22,755 nucleotides of DNA, from positions 1-22,755 of the IMG/VR virus record IMGVR_UViG_3300042883_000327; one strand, written 5' to 3'. Below the pieces are notes generated by a model, which saw only the letters and a program-made list of their open reading frames with translations, was not told where the DNA came from and did not search any database. This DNA is from a virus. Shown here piece by piece: positions 6,193 to 12,283 of this stretch; the stretch's first letter is position 1; each line of letters starts with the position of its first letter. The translations under genes and the position numbers were made by a program.

Positions 6193-6230
6193 TAGGAGTC
6201 CCCTCCCGAAAAGGGGGGGGTAATTATATG
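6193..6230 (+). promoter_or_regulatory. Hairpin between a distant Shine-Dalgarno and the start codon
   Basis: TAGGAG (6193-6198) follows the DUF669 stop directly but is about 30 bases from the ATG at 6228. Between them CCCCTCCC (6200-6207), loop GAAAA, and eight G (6213-6220) can pair, with one U:G. Folding this stem would leave only about eight unpaired bases between AGGAG and the ATG, the normal spacing. A similar bridging hairpin is known for phage T4 gene 38. Alternatively the G-run itself pairs weakly with 16S rRNA and the hairpin hides it. Confidence 0.55.
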
Positions 6231-7259
6231 AAAATTCCAGAACCGATTAATTCATTATCTGCATTGATAGACCGCGCCCATGAGGATCGGCAAGAGCCGC
6301 CACGCCCACATATGGGTGCGTCAACGCTAGGACATCCGTGTGATAGATGGCTGTGGCTATCATTTCGGTGGGCGGTAGTAGAGAAGTTTAATGGCAGATT
6401 ATTGCGCCTTTTCCGGCGAGGGCAGAATGAGGAGGCTCAAATCGTTAGCGACCTCCGGTCTATTGGTATCAATATAGTGTCAACTGGTGGCTCTCAGAGC
6501 CGCGTAGACTTTGGCTCTCATGTATCTGGTAGCCTAGACGGAGTGATTACACATGGAGTGCCTGAAGCCCCAGCAAAGAAGCATATAGCCGAGTTCAAGA
6601 CCCACTCCAAGAAGTCCTTTGATGACTTGGTAAAGTCTGGTGTCGAGGCCAGTAAACCCATGCACTATATCCAGATGCAGGTCTACATGATGGGCAAGAA
6701 GATTGACCGGGCGCTGTACGTTGGGGTCTGCAAGGACGATGACCGCATCTATACAGAACGTATTAGATATGTAAAGGAAGTGGCGGAAAAGTATATAGCT
6801 CGTGGGAAAAGAATTACGATGCTGGATCGTATGCCAGAGCCATGTTCTGGAGCTGCACCAGACTGGTATCAATGCAAGTGGTGTCCAGCTCATTCATTCT
6901 GCCACGACACCAAGCTCACCAAAGAGGTGAACTGCCGTACCTGCGCCCACTCTACGGCTACGCCAGACTCTAAATGGACGTGCGCCAGATACGACAATCT
7001 TGAGCTGGCGGTAGAGAATCAACGCACTGGCTGCAATGCTCATGTATTGCACCCAGATTTAGTCCCTTGGAAGAGGGGCGACAGCGAGAGCCTGCATGAG
7101 GCGGTATATATCATTGACGGAAAGCCCGTGAAGAATGGTGCTGCTGATTGCAACTGCTTCTCAAGCAAAGAGATGGTGGCAAACCCAAACGCCTGCGCCA
7201 ATCCCACCAAGGACATTATTGATACGCGAATGATATTTGACGCGAGGATTGTAGGATGA
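6228..7259 (+). CDS. Cas4-like PD-(D/E)XK exonuclease with Fe-S cluster
   Basis: Predicted DNA exonuclease of 343 residues in the RecB/Cas4 nuclease group. Core residues are Asp104 (GSLDG), Glu122-Phe-Lys124 (EFKTH) and the QxxxY motif Gln149-Tyr153. Four cysteines, Cys38 (GHPCDRW), Cys216, Cys219 and Cys225 (CKWCPAHSFC), have the Cas4/AddB spacing for a [4Fe-4S] cluster that staples the domain ends. A C-terminal extension carries four more cysteines (236, 239, 252, 269), probably a zinc-binding module not present in minimal Cas4. It probably resects DNA ends for recombination with the Sak4-like and DUF669 proteins. It overlaps the helicase gene by ATGA. No cas1/cas2 are present, so a CRISPR role is not suggested. 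Confidence 0.88.
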   Translation: MKIPEPINSLSALIDRAHEDRQEPPRPHMGASTLGHPCDRWLWLSFRWAVVEKFNGRLLRLFRRGQNEEAQIVSDLRSIGINIVSTGGSQSRVDFGSHVSGSLDGVITHGVPEAPAKKHIAEFKTHSKKSFDDLVKSGVEASKPMHYIQMQVYMMGKKIDRALYVGVCKDDDRIYTERIRYVKEVAEKYIARGKRITMLDRMPEPCSGAAPDWYQCKWCPAHSFCHDTKLTKEVNCRTCAHSTATPDSKWTCARYDNLELAVENQRTGCNAHVLHPDLVPWKRGDSESLHEAVYIIDGKPVKNGAADCNCFSSKEMVANPNACANPTKDIIDTRMIFDARIVG

Positions 7260-8875
7260 GTGAGGTAACTCTACGGGACTACCAGCAGCGAGTTCTGGAC
7301 GATCTGGACAACTGGTTTAGGACTAGCAAGCTCAAGCACCCATGCCTAGTCCTGCCCACCGGCTCGGGCAAGAGCCACATCATCGCCGCTTTCTGCAAGG
7401 CTGCAATACAGAGCTGGCCCGATACTAAAATCCTGATGCTGACGCACGTCAAGGAGCTTATCGAGCAGAATGCCGCCAGAATGCTTGAGCATTGGCCTGA
7501 TGCCCCGATGGGGATATATTCATCAGGCATGGGATTGCGGCAGCTTGGACAGCCTATTACTTTTGCTGGTATCCAATCGGTTAGAAAGCGCGGGCGTGAG
7601 ATTGGTCATATAGACCTTATCATTATTGATGAGTGCCACCTAGTTGGTCATGGCGCTGAGGGCGGGTATCGGACGCTGATAGATGTTCTGACCTCAATCA
7701 ATCCAAATCTGAGGGTCGTAGGATTGACCGCTACCCCCTACCGTCTAGGGCATGGTGTCATCACCGACAAGCCCGCCATATTCGATGAGCTACTCCAATC
7801 TATTGACATCCCGGAGCTAGTCCATAAAGAGTTCTTGGCAAAATTAAGGTCTAAAAAGACAGAGGCAGAACTTGATACGTCCTCAGTCCACAAGCGCGGT
7901 GGGGAATTTATTGAGAGTGAGCTACAGGCTGCGGTTGATACGGCAGATCAAAATCAGCGTGTTGTGGATGAGGTTATACGATTAGCTGGGGATAGAAGGT
8001 CTTGGTTATTCTTTTGCTCTGGCATAAAGCACTCAGAGAATGTTGCCGCAGAATTGAACCGGCGCGGGATCGTGACAGAGATGGTCACTGGAGATACGCC
8101 AAAACGGGAGCGCACCAGAATTTTGACAGAGTTTCGTAGTGGGGTAATAAAAGCCGTTACGAACGCCAATGTACTCACCACTGGATTTGACCACCCGGAT
8201 CTGGATTTGATAGTCCTGCTGCGCCCAACCATGAGCGTGGGCCTTTATATCCAGATGGCTGGGCGAGGAATGCGACCCAAGCTCCATACAGATCATTGCT
8301 TAGTGCTGGATTTTGCAGGCAATATTCACCGGCATGGCCCTATTACCAATGTCGAGCCGCCTAAAAAGGGTGGGGATGGTGATGGGGAAGCACCAGTAAA
8401 GGTTTGTGATAACTGCCAAGAGATTGTGCATATATCAGTAATGGTATGCCCTGCCTGCGGCACACCGTTCCCGGTAAAGGCTAGGCCAAAGTTGAAGCTC
8501 GGTAATGATGACATTATGGGCATAGACGGTATTGATATGGGGGTCGAGTCGTGGAAGTGGAGTCCTCATGTCAGCCAGCAATCTGGGAAGCATATGCTAC
8601 TTGTAAGATATTACGGGCATAAGCTATCGGATAAGGTTGTGAGCGAATACTTTTGCATTAAACATGAGGGATTTGCCGGTACTAAAGCTGTGGCGACATT
8701 GTTTATGATGGCGCAGCGATCTAGGCAATGCAAGGTTATGTCTGCCGCAGAGTTTAATATTTTGAATGATATGGGAAGGAACTCTATATTTTTGAACACA
8801 TTAAAAGCCCCTAAAAACATAAAGTACAAGTTGGATGGAAAGTTTTTTAGGGTTACACAAAGGAGCTGGGAATGA
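7256..8875 (+). CDS. Superfamily 2 DNA/RNA helicase (DECH box)
   Basis: Helicase of 539 residues. Q-motif-like RDYQQ at 7-11, motif I LPTGSGKSH (33-41), motif II DECH (125-128), motif III LTATPYR near 158-164, and motif VI QMAGRGMR near 330-337. A zinc ribbon CDNC...CPAC lies near 383-399, and about 130 further residues form a C-terminal domain that ends FRVTQRSWE. The pattern resembles the phage DEAD/RecQ-UvsW-like helicases that branch-migrate or unwind recombination intermediates. The ATGA overlaps on both sides couple it to the Cas4-like nuclease and the VRR-NUC nuclease, implying a helicase-nuclease team. Confidence 0.92.
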   Translation: MSEVTLRDYQQRVLDDLDNWFRTSKLKHPCLVLPTGSGKSHIIAAFCKAAIQSWPDTKILMLTHVKELIEQNAARMLEHWPDAPMGIYSSGMGLRQLGQPITFAGIQSVRKRGREIGHIDLIIIDECHLVGHGAEGGYRTLIDVLTSINPNLRVVGLTATPYRLGHGVITDKPAIFDELLQSIDIPELVHKEFLAKLRSKKTEAELDTSSVHKRGGEFIESELQAAVDTADQNQRVVDEVIRLAGDRRSWLFFCSGIKHSENVAAELNRRGIVTEMVTGDTPKRERTRILTEFRSGVIKAVTNANVLTTGFDHPDLDLIVLLRPTMSVGLYIQMAGRGMRPKLHTDHCLVLDFAGNIHRHGPITNVEPPKKGGDGDGEAPVKVCDNCQEIVHISVMVCPACGTPFPVKARPKLKLGNDDIMGIDGIDMGVESWKWSPHVSQQSGKHMLLVRYYGHKLSDKVVSEYFCIKHEGFAGTKAVATLFMMAQRSRQCKVMSAAEFNILNDMGRNSIFLNTLKAPKNIKYKLDGKFFRVTQRSWE

Positions 8876-9198
8876 AGACAGAGCATGAGGAACAGAGGGA
8901 GTTGGTGCAGTGGTTTAGGAGAAGTTTCCCGATTAGGATATTCGCCATACCGAATGGTGGGTTGAGGTCTAAAGTTAGTGCCATGAAGTTAAAGGTTGAG
9001 GGGGTAACTGCTGGAGTTCCCGATCTATTTGTCCCAGAGTGGAGCTTATGGATCGAGATGAAGCGAGAGAAGGGTGGAGTAATCAGTGAGCCTCAACAGG
9101 ACTGGATTGAGTACCTAGAGAGAATTGGGCATACTGTTATTATTGGTCGTGGTAAGGAGGATGCTATATATAAGATTCAAAAATTCATCTCCAGATGA
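8872..9198 (+). CDS. VRR-NUC domain nuclease
   Basis: Stand-alone VRR-NUC nuclease of 108 residues. Hallmarks: Glu4 with EEQ near the N-terminus, AIPNGGLRS (25-33), AGVPDLFVP with Asp51, IEMKRE with Glu62 and Lys64, and Gln76 in EPQQDWIEYL. Phage VRR-NUC proteins act as homodimeric structure-specific endonucleases, for example on Holliday junctions. Its position after a Cas4-like exonuclease and an SF2 helicase fits resolution of recombination intermediates. The start overlaps the helicase stop by ATGA. Confidence 0.93.
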   Translation: MKTEHEEQRELVQWFRRSFPIRIFAIPNGGLRSKVSAMKLKVEGVTAGVPDLFVPEWSLWIEMKREKGGVISEPQQDWIEYLERIGHTVIIGRGKEDAIYKIQKFISR

Positions 9199-9237
9199 AT
9201 GCGTCCTGCGCGAAATAGCCTAGTGCTGACAAAAGTT

Positions 9238-9265
9238 TTGATGCTTAATTGAAACAAGCTATATT
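9238..9265 (+). promoter_or_regulatory. Possible promoter before the 138-aa gene
   Basis: The 82-base gap 9199-9280 holds TTGATG (9238-9243), 16 bases, then TATATT (9260-9265). Both boxes resemble sigma70 consensus, but the predicted start near 9272 falls on the ribosome-binding site of the next gene (AGGAG, 9270-9274), leaving almost no leader. A genuine promoter is possible only if the start is upstream of the usual distance; an overlapping weak one is as likely. No terminator hairpin is evident here. Confidence 0.3.
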
Positions 9266-9280
9266 TTTTAGGAGATTAAA

Positions 9281-9697
9281 ATGGAACACTATTACCCGGT
9301 AGGTGGACAGTATTGCAAGCTGACTGGTAAAGGCTCACTGGCAGGTATAGCCGATGACATCCTCAACATCAGTAAGAATCATAGAGAGAGAAAGGATCGT
9401 GAGGCTATAGCAAGGACGATGCGGACGGTCGAGATGCGCGATTACAAGCGAGAGAGCCGTGCCAAGCCCATCAAGCGTATGACGATGGCGATGCTGGACA
9501 TCATCAAATATATCAAAAAATGGCCCGGTACTAGGCGCAGTGACCTGCTCAATAAGCCGCTGGGAGGCGATACAATCTCACCATCTAGTCTTGGGGCTAG
9601 TCTAGCAGCCCTCGTCCAGCGTGGGATGCTTAAAACCAACGGCTTTACCCATAACCGCCGGTTCTTTGTAACGGGGATCACAGATGATAAAAAATAA
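9281..9697 (+). CDS. Winged-helix-like phage protein, 138 aa
   Basis: The N-terminal half (1-62) is basic and contains many Arg/Lys. The C-terminal half (about 68-131) reads as a winged-helix domain: MLDIIKYIKK, then WPGTRRSDLL, the putative recognition helix SPSSLGASLAALVQRG, and the wing LKTNGFTHNRRFFVTG. No enzymatic motif is seen. AGGAG lies 6-7 bases before the ATG. It heads a second rightward group, so it may regulate late or lysis-like genes; this is inference from fold and position. Not assigned to a named family. Confidence 0.8.
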   Translation: MEHYYPVGGQYCKLTGKGSLAGIADDILNISKNHRERKDREAIARTMRTVEMRDYKRESRAKPIKRMTMAMLDIIKYIKKWPGTRRSDLLNKPLGGDTISPSSLGASLAALVQRGMLKTNGFTHNRRFFVTGITDDKK

Positions 9698-9806
9698 ATT
9701 TATGAGGCGTTTTAGTTATCACGAGTGGTTGATGATCGGCATAGCCGTTACTCCGATAGTGGTGATTCTAGTCATAATTGGGTATCTCATAGGATTGATA
9801 TTATGA
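9684..9806 (+). CDS. Membrane micropeptide of 40 aa (holin-like candidate)
   Basis: Begins MIKNKFMRRFSYHEWLM, with a basic head, followed by a long hydrophobic stretch from about residue 17 to 40 (IGIAVTPIVVILVIIGYL and a short tail). It overlaps the previous gene's end by 14 bases, preceded by GGGGATC, and its own stop overlaps the ATG of the next gene (ATGA at 9803). Being one hydrophobic segment two genes upstream of a wall hydrolase, it could be a small holin or a lysis accessory, but single-span peptides have many roles. Confidence 0.6.
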   Translation: MIKNKFMRRFSYHEWLMIGIAVTPIVVILVIIGYLIGLIL

Positions 9807-9985
9807 ATAACAACAGTGATAACAGAGATGAATTAGCAGCAATGGCAATGGTAGGAATTGTAAGTGGTATAGGAAGGGTTGTTTTTAATAGTACAGACTG
9901 CACTATGACTGCAAATTCTGCTTATAGAATAGCTGATGCAATGATAGCTTGCAAAAAGGGTTGGCCTAAGCCGGAGGTTAAATGA
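9803..9985 (+). CDS. Hypothetical protein, 60 aa
   Basis: The start at 9803 (MNNNSDNRDELAAMAMVG) forms an ATGA overlap with the membrane micropeptide; a further upstream ATG (9725) would run through that gene in another frame and has less support. Ala/Met-rich helix at 10-32, then FNSTDCTMTANSAYRIADAM. Its stop overlaps the hydrolase start by ATGA. No known motif. Short phage proteins with AAMAM...AYRIADAM patterns recur in phage genomes, but I know no function. Confidence 0.72.
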   Translation: MNNNSDNRDELAAMAMVGIVSGIGRVVFNSTDCTMTANSAYRIADAMIACKKGWPKPEVK

Positions 9986-10350
9986 CAGAAATGCTATTGT
10001 GGTTGACCATGACGGTGTACTTTGAAGGTCGCGGTGAGCCTAGTATTTGTCAACAAAAAATTGCCAGCGTAGCATTAAATCGCATGGGGACAGATGGGGA
10101 CATTAAGAAGGTTATCTTAGCTCCTGCACAGTTCTCATGGGTGTCTGAGAAGCTAAATAACGGTGTACTAAAGCCAGAACATAGACCAAATATTGAGTCA
10201 GTAGCATGGAAGAGAGCAGAAGAGTCTGCTAGGACTGCGATATACTCGACGGATGTTTTTAGGGCCACGCATTTCCACGCTATAACAGTCAATCCTAAGT
10301 GGAATTTAACATTTTACAAGACCTGTGGCGGCCACCACTTCTATCTATGA
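9982..10350 (+). CDS. SleB-like cell-wall hydrolase (Hydrolase_2)
   Basis: Peptidoglycan hydrolase of the SleB/Hydrolase_2 type, 122 residues, essentially the catalytic domain only. It shows the family pattern: VYFEGRGEP with the proposed catalytic Glu15, IASVALNRM, APAQFSWVSEKL and ATHFHA. No signal peptide or transmembrane helix is present, so release depends on a holin or on entry with the particle. It is on the plus strand, convergent with the M15 endolysin block, so the phage appears to carry two wall enzymes. ATGA overlap with the previous and the next gene. Confidence 0.88.
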   Translation: MTEMLLWLTMTVYFEGRGEPSICQQKIASVALNRMGTDGDIKKVILAPAQFSWVSEKLNNGVLKPEHRPNIESVAWKRAEESARTAIYSTDVFRATHFHAITVNPKWNLTFYKTCGGHHFYL

Positions 10351-10514
10351 CCAAATTTTGTATGCAGTGCAATAAGCCCGTCTATGTCATAGACAAAGAC
10401 CTGAGCGAATGGAAGGCTATCTACAATAAACTGGGTAAGGTAACAAGAAGGATTTGCCCTGCGTGTGTAGCTGGAAGGAAGAAGTTTGACGCTTCGGGCG
10501 TGTACAAGAAGTGA
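10347..10514 (+). CDS. Four-cysteine zinc-ribbon-like small protein
   Basis: Protein of 55 residues starting MTKFCMQCNKPVYVI. Cysteines form CxxC near the N-terminus and CPAC near residues 38-41, a classical zinc ribbon pattern. The 10347 start (ATGA overlap with the hydrolase stop) is preferred over an in-frame ATG at 10299 inside that gene. It ends in a basic tail (GRKKFDASGVYKK). It is the last gene of the rightward block. Nucleic-acid or protein binding is plausible; function unknown. Confidence 0.75.
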   Translation: MTKFCMQCNKPVYVIDKDLSEWKAIYNKLGKVTRRICPACVAGRKKFDASGVYKK

Positions 10515-10534
10515 TTATATCAATTTATATATCA
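10512..10534. terminator. Possible weak terminator at the convergent junction
   Basis: The 32-base gap between the converging operons is very AT-rich. TGATTATAT (10512-10520) and ATATATCA (10527-10534) can form an AT stem around a six-base loop, with the plus-strand gene's stop codon in the stem. It lacks GC pairs, so strong intrinsic termination is doubtful; convergent transcription or Rho may end transcripts here. Confidence 0.25.
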
Positions 10535-10546
10535 AAACAGGTATAA

Positions 10547-11038
10547 CTACCTAATTAGCGACTGCTCTCTAACCCACTCTTGTAGACTGGAGAGAGTGGT
10601 AGAGTTTTCGTGGCAGATACCGTAATTCCTGATGACTGTTTCGAGAGCGTCTGTAGCGGTAACGGTGGCCTCATCAGAATCTCTGGTGGTGTCGGAAACC
10701 GCATTGTAGACGGCATTGTTGTGGAGCATCCTCCAACCGCCAGACAAATTAACAGTATCTTGTACATAGATTGGTATCTCCTTTATGATCGTTCTGCTCT
10801 TTCCTTGCACAATCTGTACTCTGTCCACATACTTTGTGACCGTTTGATCTGAAACCACAGCCTGTTTGATCCCTGTTTCAATGCTATGCCTCTGCGCCTC
10901 GATTGTAGCCTCATAGCAAGACGATACTCCTAAACGGTTACCAACGTATAGACCCGCCCCAAATAATGCGGCAGCGAGCGTTGTACAGATAGCAATTTTA
11001 CTACTTAGAGATAGTGCCTGTAATCCAGCCCATATCAT
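10547..11038 (-). CDS. Rz: Rz-like i-spanin (inner-membrane lysis protein)
   Basis: Inner-membrane spanin of 163 residues that, with the Rz1 lipoprotein nested in it, fuses inner and outer membranes in the last step of lysis. Residues about 14-33 (KIAICTTLAAALFGAGLYVG) are the single N-terminal membrane span; the rest is a periplasmic, helical domain with ASN/Gln/Thr-rich segments. Its start overlaps the endolysin stop by ATGA. The gene is the last of the late block. The identification rests on topology, position after the endolysin and the embedded Rz1, not on sequence identity, because spanins vary greatly. Confidence 0.82.
   Translation of the reverse strand: MIWAGLQALSLSSKIAICTTLAAALFGAGLYVGNRLGVSSCYEATIEAQRHSIETGIKQAVVSDQTVTKYVDRVQIVQGKSRTIIKEIPIYVQDTVNLSGGWRMLHNNAVYNAVSDTTRDSDEATVTATDALETVIRNYGICHENSTTLSSLQEWVREQSLIR
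10555..10767 (-). CDS. Rz1: Rz1-like o-spanin lipoprotein, nested in Rz
   Basis: ORF of 70 residues, wholly inside the Rz gene in another frame. It starts MYKILLICLAVGGC: a short lipoprotein signal with lipobox ending at Cys14, giving a 57-residue mature lipoprotein. The mature part has the Pro-rich character of Rz1 (PSTMRFPTPPEILMRPPLPL). A very good ribosome-binding site (AAAGGAGA, 10777-10784) lies 9 bases before the ATG, which is unlikely to arise by chance in this position. Embedded spanin genes as in phage lambda are a known architecture. Confidence 0.85.
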   Translation of the reverse strand: MYKILLICLAVGGCSTTMPSTMRFPTPPEILMRPPLPLQTLSKQSSGITVSATKTLPLSPVYKSGLESSR

Positions 11039-11445
11039 GGTTTGAATGTTCTCTTCCCAGACAAAGGCTTACGAGTAGAAAGATGACACCAGTTTGGAGT
11101 TGATGCTGGCTCTTCTCTGTACAAATCATACTTAATTAGCGCGTCTGGGCATTTATCCAGCCACTTATCTAGGCACTGGTCACGATCCACTATGTCTATT
11201 GCCATTCCTAGCTTATGTGCTGACTTTGACGAGCCTGTTGTAGAGGTTGGTAGCCTAAAACCGCCATCACCACCCTTAGAGCCTGAGACTAACGTACCTG
11301 TAACCTTATTGATCTCCGGCAATTTACCAGTGTCAGTTGTATACGCAGCTAGTAAGTTATTCACCCTATATAGTAAAGTTAAAGCGTTTAGATTGTATTC
11401 GTTAGGGTGAGGCTTATCACCAAAGTAGTCTTGCAAGGTAATCAT
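11035..11445 (-). CDS. Endolysin, M15-type peptidase
   Basis: Peptidoglycan endopeptidase of 136 residues in the M15/VanY-like group. Zinc ligands can be assigned: SAHKLGMAIDIVD gives His77 and Asp84 (SxHxxGxAxD), and NWCHLS gives His121. GGFRLPT near residue 64 supplies the usual Arg. It has no signal peptide, so it should reach the wall through a holin. The gene lies between the small membrane proteins and the spanin pair, a typical lysis cassette. ATGA overlaps connect it on both sides. It likely cleaves the peptide cross-bridge, but the exact bond is not given by the sequence. Confidence 0.9.
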   Translation of the reverse strand: MITLQDYFGDKPHPNEYNLNALTLLYRVNNLLAAYTTDTGKLPEINKVTGTLVSGSKGGDGGFRLPTSTTGSSKSAHKLGMAIDIVDRDQCLDKWLDKCPDALIKYDLYREEPASTPNWCHLSTRKPLSGKRTFKP

Positions 11446-11624
11446 TTAATGGCCTCAGAGGTGTAAAACCTAAGAATCATGTTTCCAGCACTAGATATGA
11501 ATATCATAGTTGAGTAGACAATTGGTGGTACAGGAAAGGTAGTAGCTGCTAGTTGAATCAATCCTAGTATTAAGACTAATAGCCCGTTCAGCCACAGAGT
11601 CTTAGACTTGCGCTTCTGTTTCAC
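11442..11624 (-). CDS. Two-span membrane protein, holin candidate
   Basis: Protein of 60 residues with a basic head (MKQKRKSKTLW) and two hydrophobic segments, about 12-30 and 33-52, joined by a short Pro-containing turn (PVPP). It begins with GTG in a GTGA overlap with the preceding gene and ends in an ATGA overlap with the endolysin. Position and topology fit a holin, but three other membrane proteins lie next to it, so which one forms the hole cannot be told. Confidence 0.75.
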   Translation of the reverse strand: MKQKRKSKTLWLNGLLVLILGLIQLAATTFPVPPIVYSTMIFISSAGNMILRFYTSEAIK

Positions 11625-11854
11625 TTATCTGCTTTGGTGTCGAGCTTGATGAATATCTTTTCTAGCGTCAGATCAATCTTATCAAAGCGGCACTGTATGT
11701 CATCTTTGCGGCTGTAATGCGATGGTAAGCAGACTTCTATTCTTTGTATGTCTGTCTTGAGTCTCTCTACAGCATCCCAAAGAGTTCTACAGAGCCAGCC
11801 TATCGTAGCGAGTACAGCACCAGCACCAAGATTAATAAGAGTCTGAGCATCCAT
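11621..11854 (-). CDS. Single-span membrane protein with coiled-coil tail
   Basis: Protein of 77 residues. Residues about 4-24 (QTLINLGAGAVLATIGWLC) are one membrane span; residues about 28-77 are charged and probably helical or coiled-coil (DAVERLKTDIQRIE, DKIDLTLEKIFIKLDTKADK). This topology is common in phage small holin-like or anti-holin-like proteins encoded before endolysins. Starts three bases before the previous stop region ends and overlaps the next gene by GTGA. Confidence 0.75.
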   Translation of the reverse strand: MDAQTLINLGAGAVLATIGWLCRTLWDAVERLKTDIQRIEVCLPSHYSRKDDIQCRFDKIDLTLEKIFIKLDTKADK

Positions 11855-12016
11855 TTATACCATCCAAATAATGAGTCCAACGATTAAGATAATGATGAGA
11901 ACAGTTCTCTTAGAGGACTTGATAAGGTCGAGCGCATGGTCTACTGTGGAGTCAGTCTTAACGATAACCTCATCAACCTTGCCCACTACCTTCTGAGCTT
12001 TGTCTTTAATTGTCAT
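11855..12016 (-). CDS. Tail-anchored membrane micropeptide, 53 aa
   Basis: Not an obvious gene by length, but it has a clear reading frame: MTIKDKAQKVVGKVDEVIVK, an amphipathic helix, then DHALDLIKSSKRT and a C-terminal hydrophobic span of about 16 residues (VLIIILIVGLIIWMV) that ends the protein. It fills exactly the space between the 84-residue and 77-residue membrane proteins, and its TAA is immediately followed by the ATG of the latter. The ribosome-binding site is weak (GGGTGA). It is a candidate lysis accessory, for example an antiholin or an anchored regulator. Confidence 0.65.
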   Translation of the reverse strand: MTIKDKAQKVVGKVDEVIVKTDSTVDHALDLIKSSKRTVLIIILIVGLIIWMV

Positions 12017-12028
12017 ATGTCACCCAAT

Positions 12029-12283
12029 TTACCAGAACAACATTATTAATATTCCTGCGGCAGTACCTAGCCCCCAGAAGATCAAGTCTAAACGGCTGCC
12101 CGGTCCAAAGTCATACCACGCCCTGTCTTCATCATATCTCTGGTATATCTCTCGCATCAACCCAGTCATGGCACTAATGATAGCTGCCGTCCAGAGTGAT
12201 GTGATGAATGAGAATAGTATGACTAGAACTAGAGCAACAATGAAGTGTGCCGGTTGATCTATGAACTCTTTGTTGATTGTCAT
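12029..12283 (-). CDS. Phage membrane protein, 84 aa, lysis cluster
   Basis: Protein of 84 residues with hydrophobic segments at about 13-45 (perhaps two spans) and 66-84; the middle is polar with REIYQRYDEDRAWYDFGPGS. ATGA overlap with the S74 fibre gene. The central motif looks conserved rather than random. It is one of four membrane proteins ahead of the endolysin; a holin or superinfection-exclusion function are both possible. No known family assigned. Confidence 0.75.
   Translation of the reverse strand: MTINKEFIDQPAHFIVALVLVILFSFITSLWTAAIISAMTGLMREIYQRYDEDRAWYDFGPGSRLDLIFWGLGTAAGILIMLFW

Noticed and set aside
6200-6220. Intrinsic terminator between the DUF669 and Cas4-like genes
   Set aside because: Followed by TAATTAT rather than a U-tract, and all genes are in one operon; bridging of the Shine-Dalgarno explains it better.
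6228-7259. Phage-borne CRISPR adaptation module
   Set aside because: The nuclease is Cas4-like only; no Cas1, Cas2 or repeat array. Phage replication modules often carry such exonucleases.
9725-9805. Upstream ATG for the 60-residue protein
   Set aside because: Runs through the 40-residue membrane peptide in another frame; the 9803 start has ATGA coupling.
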